Source: Populus alba
Lineage: Eukaryota; Streptophyta; Magnoliopsida; Malpighiales; Salicaceae
Direction: 5' to 3'
DNA: 64,000 bases
Assembly: GCF_005239225.2 (NCBI RefSeq)
Contig: NC_133300.1
Span: 3,625,875 to 3,689,874 of the forward strand
Below, piece after piece: positions 61,061 through 64,000 of the stretch (its first letter is position 1; every line of letters begins with the position of its first letter). The notes beneath the pieces are model-generated. The model saw only the letters and a list, made by a program, of their open reading frames with translations, searched no databases and had not been told where the DNA came from. The translations under genes were made by a program, and so were the position numbers.

Positions 61061-61869
61061 CTTGCAGTTTCTTCTTCTCCCCGCTTCTGTCTGCTGCTTC
61101 TCCTTTCTTCTTCTGTTTCTAATGGTGGCACTGTTGGTGACAGAGGAGTTGTTGTCGCGGCTCAGTGGTTGTGGCAACCAGTGCTGCTTTTTTTTCTTCT
61201 TTTTCACGGTGCTGCAGCAGGGAAGGAAAATGGTGGGAGGTTGCGCTGCTGGCGGTTGCTGACCCGTGGAGTTGCTGTGGGGGGCGACGGGGAGGAAGAA
61301 ACAACAGTGGTGCCCAGGGGGTGAGGCCGGTTCTTCTTCTTCTCTGTGCAGAGATCGCAGTATCTATTTTCTATTCCTTTCTCCCTTCTCTCGTTTTTTT
61401 TTCTCTGCATGTTTTTGGTATTCTTCTGTTGATCTTTTTCTGGTTTCGGTTTGCTTGCCTTTGCTCTGCTAATGAAGAGGTCGATGGTGGTGTAATGGCT
61501 CTCTCCCGTTCTCTTCTCTATTCCTTCTCCTGTATTTATAGCCGCAGGAAAAGAAGGGCACCTTACCACTACCCTGGGGCAGGGTAAGGTGGCTATCCTG
61601 CCCATGTCTTGGCAAAGGGTAGGGTGGCCGGTCATGGCTTGCATTAATGGTGGCAGGGTATAGGAAGTGGCTTGTGTTCAGGTTTTGTTAGCAAGTGGGA
61701 GGGGAAAGAGAAGGAGAATAGCGGGAAAAGATTTCAAAAATCCTCTTCTCCCCTATCTGGGGAGAAAAAGCTGCACCGTGCTATTCAAAATGGCATTGTG
61801 CAGTTTTTTTTTTTTTTTTTGAAGAAAAAGAAAATGAATTTGGGAGTGACCTAAAAATGGGTTATGACA
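61061..61869. mobile_element. LTR fragment ending GGGTTATGACA
   Basis: CT-rich then G-rich sequence with GTATTTATAGCCGCAGG (about 61532) and a terminal AAAAATGGGTTATGACA like the LTRs at 20886 and 54145. Its left part merges with decayed Copia gag and its right neighbour is a CACTA element, so it is not a clean solo LTR. Open frames on both strands here are composition artefacts. Confidence 0.45.
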
Positions 61870-63112
61870 CATACATGCGGCTTCGTTCCTTTCATTTTGT
61901 ATGCAAAGTGGATGGTAAGATTAATTTTAATCACATCTATCTTTAATTAATTTGTTTTTATTTATAAAGATATTTAACTTGCAACATTTTTTTTTCTTAC
62001 AGGCTACGACTCTTGGTCATGAGTCGAGCTTAATGGAGCTTTTTGTGGAGACACACGTGCGGAATGAAGACCGCCAAAAAGAGGTTCAACAGTTCGTTGA
62101 CAATTGAGCTCAACATTTTTTGGTATATTCGTTCAAACATTTTGTTTTGTAAGTTATTATTTTCTTGAATTGAATTTGATGCTTTTAGTTTTTATTTCAA
62201 GAAGACATATAACAGCCGGTTGAGGAAGATATACGGGGATGATATTTCGACCCACCCGAATTTTGATCCGAATTTATGGATGGAGACAAGATCGTCTGGT
62301 GTACAAACTCTCCAACACCATAGCCGAGAACTTTTGGGCAGCCTATAATGCCTTAACTATTGGTATCGAGCACCCAGTCTCAGAAGTTCGTGGCCTTGCA
62401 ACAACATACAACTCATCTCATCAAAAAATATGAGCAACCCTAAACAAATTATGAACAACTCCACCAAATGGTCATGGACATGAGATTACAGATGGGTGGT
62501 ACGTGTGTGCCTCTCTTTTGGTTGTATGATCCCGAAAACAACCAACCTCCTCCTCCTCCTCCACCACCGTCATTGTTCTAGTTTAATTTTTATTTGAACA
62601 TATAAATTTGTAATGAATATTTGGATTTTATATTATTCAAGTTTTTTTTTTTACATATTTCAATTTTATACAATTTTATTTTTTTCAATTATTTTATTTT
62701 TTTGTTTAAAAGATTTTTTTTTAAAATTATTTTTTTATTATTACAGATGAATATATTGATGGACACAATCCGTTAGCTAAGGGAACAATTTACTTCATAT
62801 GCCACTACAACACTGTTTCATCACTGATAAAATAATTACATCGGTATTTTATAGAGGTTTTGAATAAAATTACAATAAATGCCGTTGCCAATCACCGACA
62901 GAATAATTCCGTCGGTGTATTAAAGCAGGTAATTTTTTTTATGGCATGCATATTTCTTATGTAAAAACATCAGTTTTTTTTACCGACAAAAATGAAATTA
63001 CTAATGAACGATTTCCTTCTATAAATCTGTCGGTAAATTTTTTGCCAACGGATTGTTAGTGTAAGTATACCGACAAAAACTTTCATCAATAAAATTGTTA
63101 ATTCTAGTAGTG
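61870..63112 (+). mobile_element. 3' end of a CACTA (En/Spm-type) DNA transposon
   Basis: The right end, read on the minus strand, is CACTACTAGAATTAAC (plus 63097-63112). Subterminal repeats of the CCGTCGGT / ACCGACA type lie at about 62820-63080. Upstream, exon-like pieces resemble the C-terminus of a plant transposase: HESSLMELFVETHVRNEDRQ (from 62003, after CTTACAG), YGDDISTHPNFDPNLWMETR (about 62231-62290), and a proline tail (62540-62575). Frames are broken. The left end is missing, probably lost at the LTR junction. Confidence 0.6.
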
Positions 63113-63337
63113 GATCTTGGAAGTAGGGGTTGGTGTGTCAACAAGTTTACACGATAACATTCCAGCACGACACATGATATGAAGAACATACTTGTGTATT
63201 TATAAATAAAAAACACTTCAAAAAATAACTGTTATTACTGTACCAAACACACTATTAATCATTTGAGGAAAAAAAAAATCTCTTTCCTTATCTCATATAT
63301 ATCGATCTATTTAAACCTTGTTCTCCACCCACAGAAA

Positions 63338-63490
63338 CCCACAATGCTTAAAAATAATGCTTTGCTTTCTTTCTCTCCAGCTTTCTTGTATTCAAACTTG
63401 TACTCCAACGTACCCGGAACTTACCACCAAGTCCTTCGGTTTTCCGATCATAGGCAATATCCTCCTTGTCACGAAGCCACCAATGCATAA
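63338..63490 (+). pseudogene. Cytochrome P450 N-terminal fragment with a frameshift
   Basis: One frame reads a hydrophobic anchor and the proline hinge (FLVFKLVLQRTRNLPPSP). After a 1-nt shift near 63438 the next frame continues FGFPIIGNILLVTKPPMHNL and stops at TGA. A membrane anchor, LPPSP hinge and FPIIGN are the standard start of plant microsomal P450s (CYP71-like). Nothing after the hinge region is recognisable in the remaining 500 bases. Confidence 0.6.
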
Positions 63491-64000
63491 TCTGTGAGGC
63501 CACGTTTAGTAACTATAAAAAATAATTTCATGTGTTCTTAACATTTTTTTGATTAAAAAATGTTTGATTCAATTTATTGGCACAATTGTTCAATTTTCTT
63601 GCCCAAACACGAAGTCTATTGCTTGTTCTTGCACGAAAAATCGTGTTTGACTTCAACATTTACTTAACTTGTATGTTTTAATGCCCCGTAACACCCTCCC
63701 ACTCTCCATTTTATTTCTTAATAAATTAAAAATAATTACTCTAGTTGTTATAAGAGTTTGAAATCCTGTCATTGCTTCTAAAAAAAAAAAAAGTTCAGAA
63801 AGGCTTAGGGTGATGATCCTGATCATCGACCAAGAACCTGTCATTTGAAACCAGCCGATGACAAAGACACGAGAAACAAAAGATTACAAAGAAAAAGCAA
63901 TATTATACCCTAACTTTTTTTCCGAAACTGTATGGTCTCTGGCTAATTAAGATTTGAGCGTGGGCATTTTGGGTTGAGGAGGGGAACCTACAGGCTACAG
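63491..64000. other. Right end of window, no gene recognised
   Basis: AT-rich DNA with a 14-base A run near 63780. No continuation of the P450 and no other coding signal. Confidence 0.35.

Noticed and set aside
60932..61644. Several overlapping open frames on both strands
   Set aside because: GC/CT-rich LTR fragment; no conserved domain and mutually exclusive frames.

Overview
This window looks like nuclear DNA of a woody eudicot. It is AT-rich, its genes have short GT-AG introns, and it carries plant-specific families (DUF247, LOG, ASCH, cytochrome P450) inside layers of Copia, Gypsy, TRIM and CACTA elements. The overall look is compatible with a poplar/willow (Salicaceae) genome, but that is an inference; no species marker is visible. 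No tRNA, rRNA, CRISPR or prokaryotic feature was seen.

Layout. 1-1.7 kb: the last three coding exons of a plus-strand gene. 2.2-7.5 kb: gene-free AT-rich DNA with a degenerate ~225-260 bp tandem repeat and TA microsatellites. 7.5-11.5 kb: the one complete multi-exon gene, ten coding exons for a 531-aa five-pass plant membrane protein. 12.4-14.4 kb: a decayed ASCH-domain gene with intron positions still readable. 15.2-34 kb: a segmental duplication. Each half has a shared ~2.7 kb upstream block followed by a DUF247 gene: an intact 459-aa copy, and a second copy missing about 110 N-terminal residues. The first half is split by a decayed minus-strand Copia element, which is itself split by a solo LTR with a perfect 5-bp target-site duplication. 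35-40 kb: LTR fragments. 40.6-41.5 kb: a diverged third copy of part of the DUF247-upstream block, then ~65-bp repeats.

41.5-50.5 kb is the most notable part. A 413-bp TRIM element (TSD AACCA) was entered, inside its second LTR, by an 8.55-kb Athila-like Gypsy element (TSD GCTCG, tRNA-Asp primer site). That element has lost protease, reverse transcriptase and most of integrase. Instead it carries, in its own transcriptional orientation, an intronless copy of a LONELY GUY (LOG) cytokinin-activating gene. The LOG frame is open over its whole length except for one TAG at a conserved tryptophan.

50.6-56.2 kb: two adjacent long LTRs in opposite orientation, each apparently solo and bounded by short direct repeats; one contains a perfect 17-bp-arm hairpin. 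57.4-58.3 kb: a fourth copy of the DUF247-upstream module plus a tandem repeat. 59.8-63.1 kb: the 5' part of a Copia element with gag, an LTR fragment, and the 3' end of a CACTA transposon. 63.3 kb: a P450 N-terminal fragment with a frameshift.

Genes likely to be functional are the partial 5' gene, the ten-exon membrane-protein gene and the first DUF247 gene. The rest is a record of duplication, nested transposition, gene capture and decay. All splice sites were read by eye from GT/AG signals and frame continuity; no alignment or database search was run.
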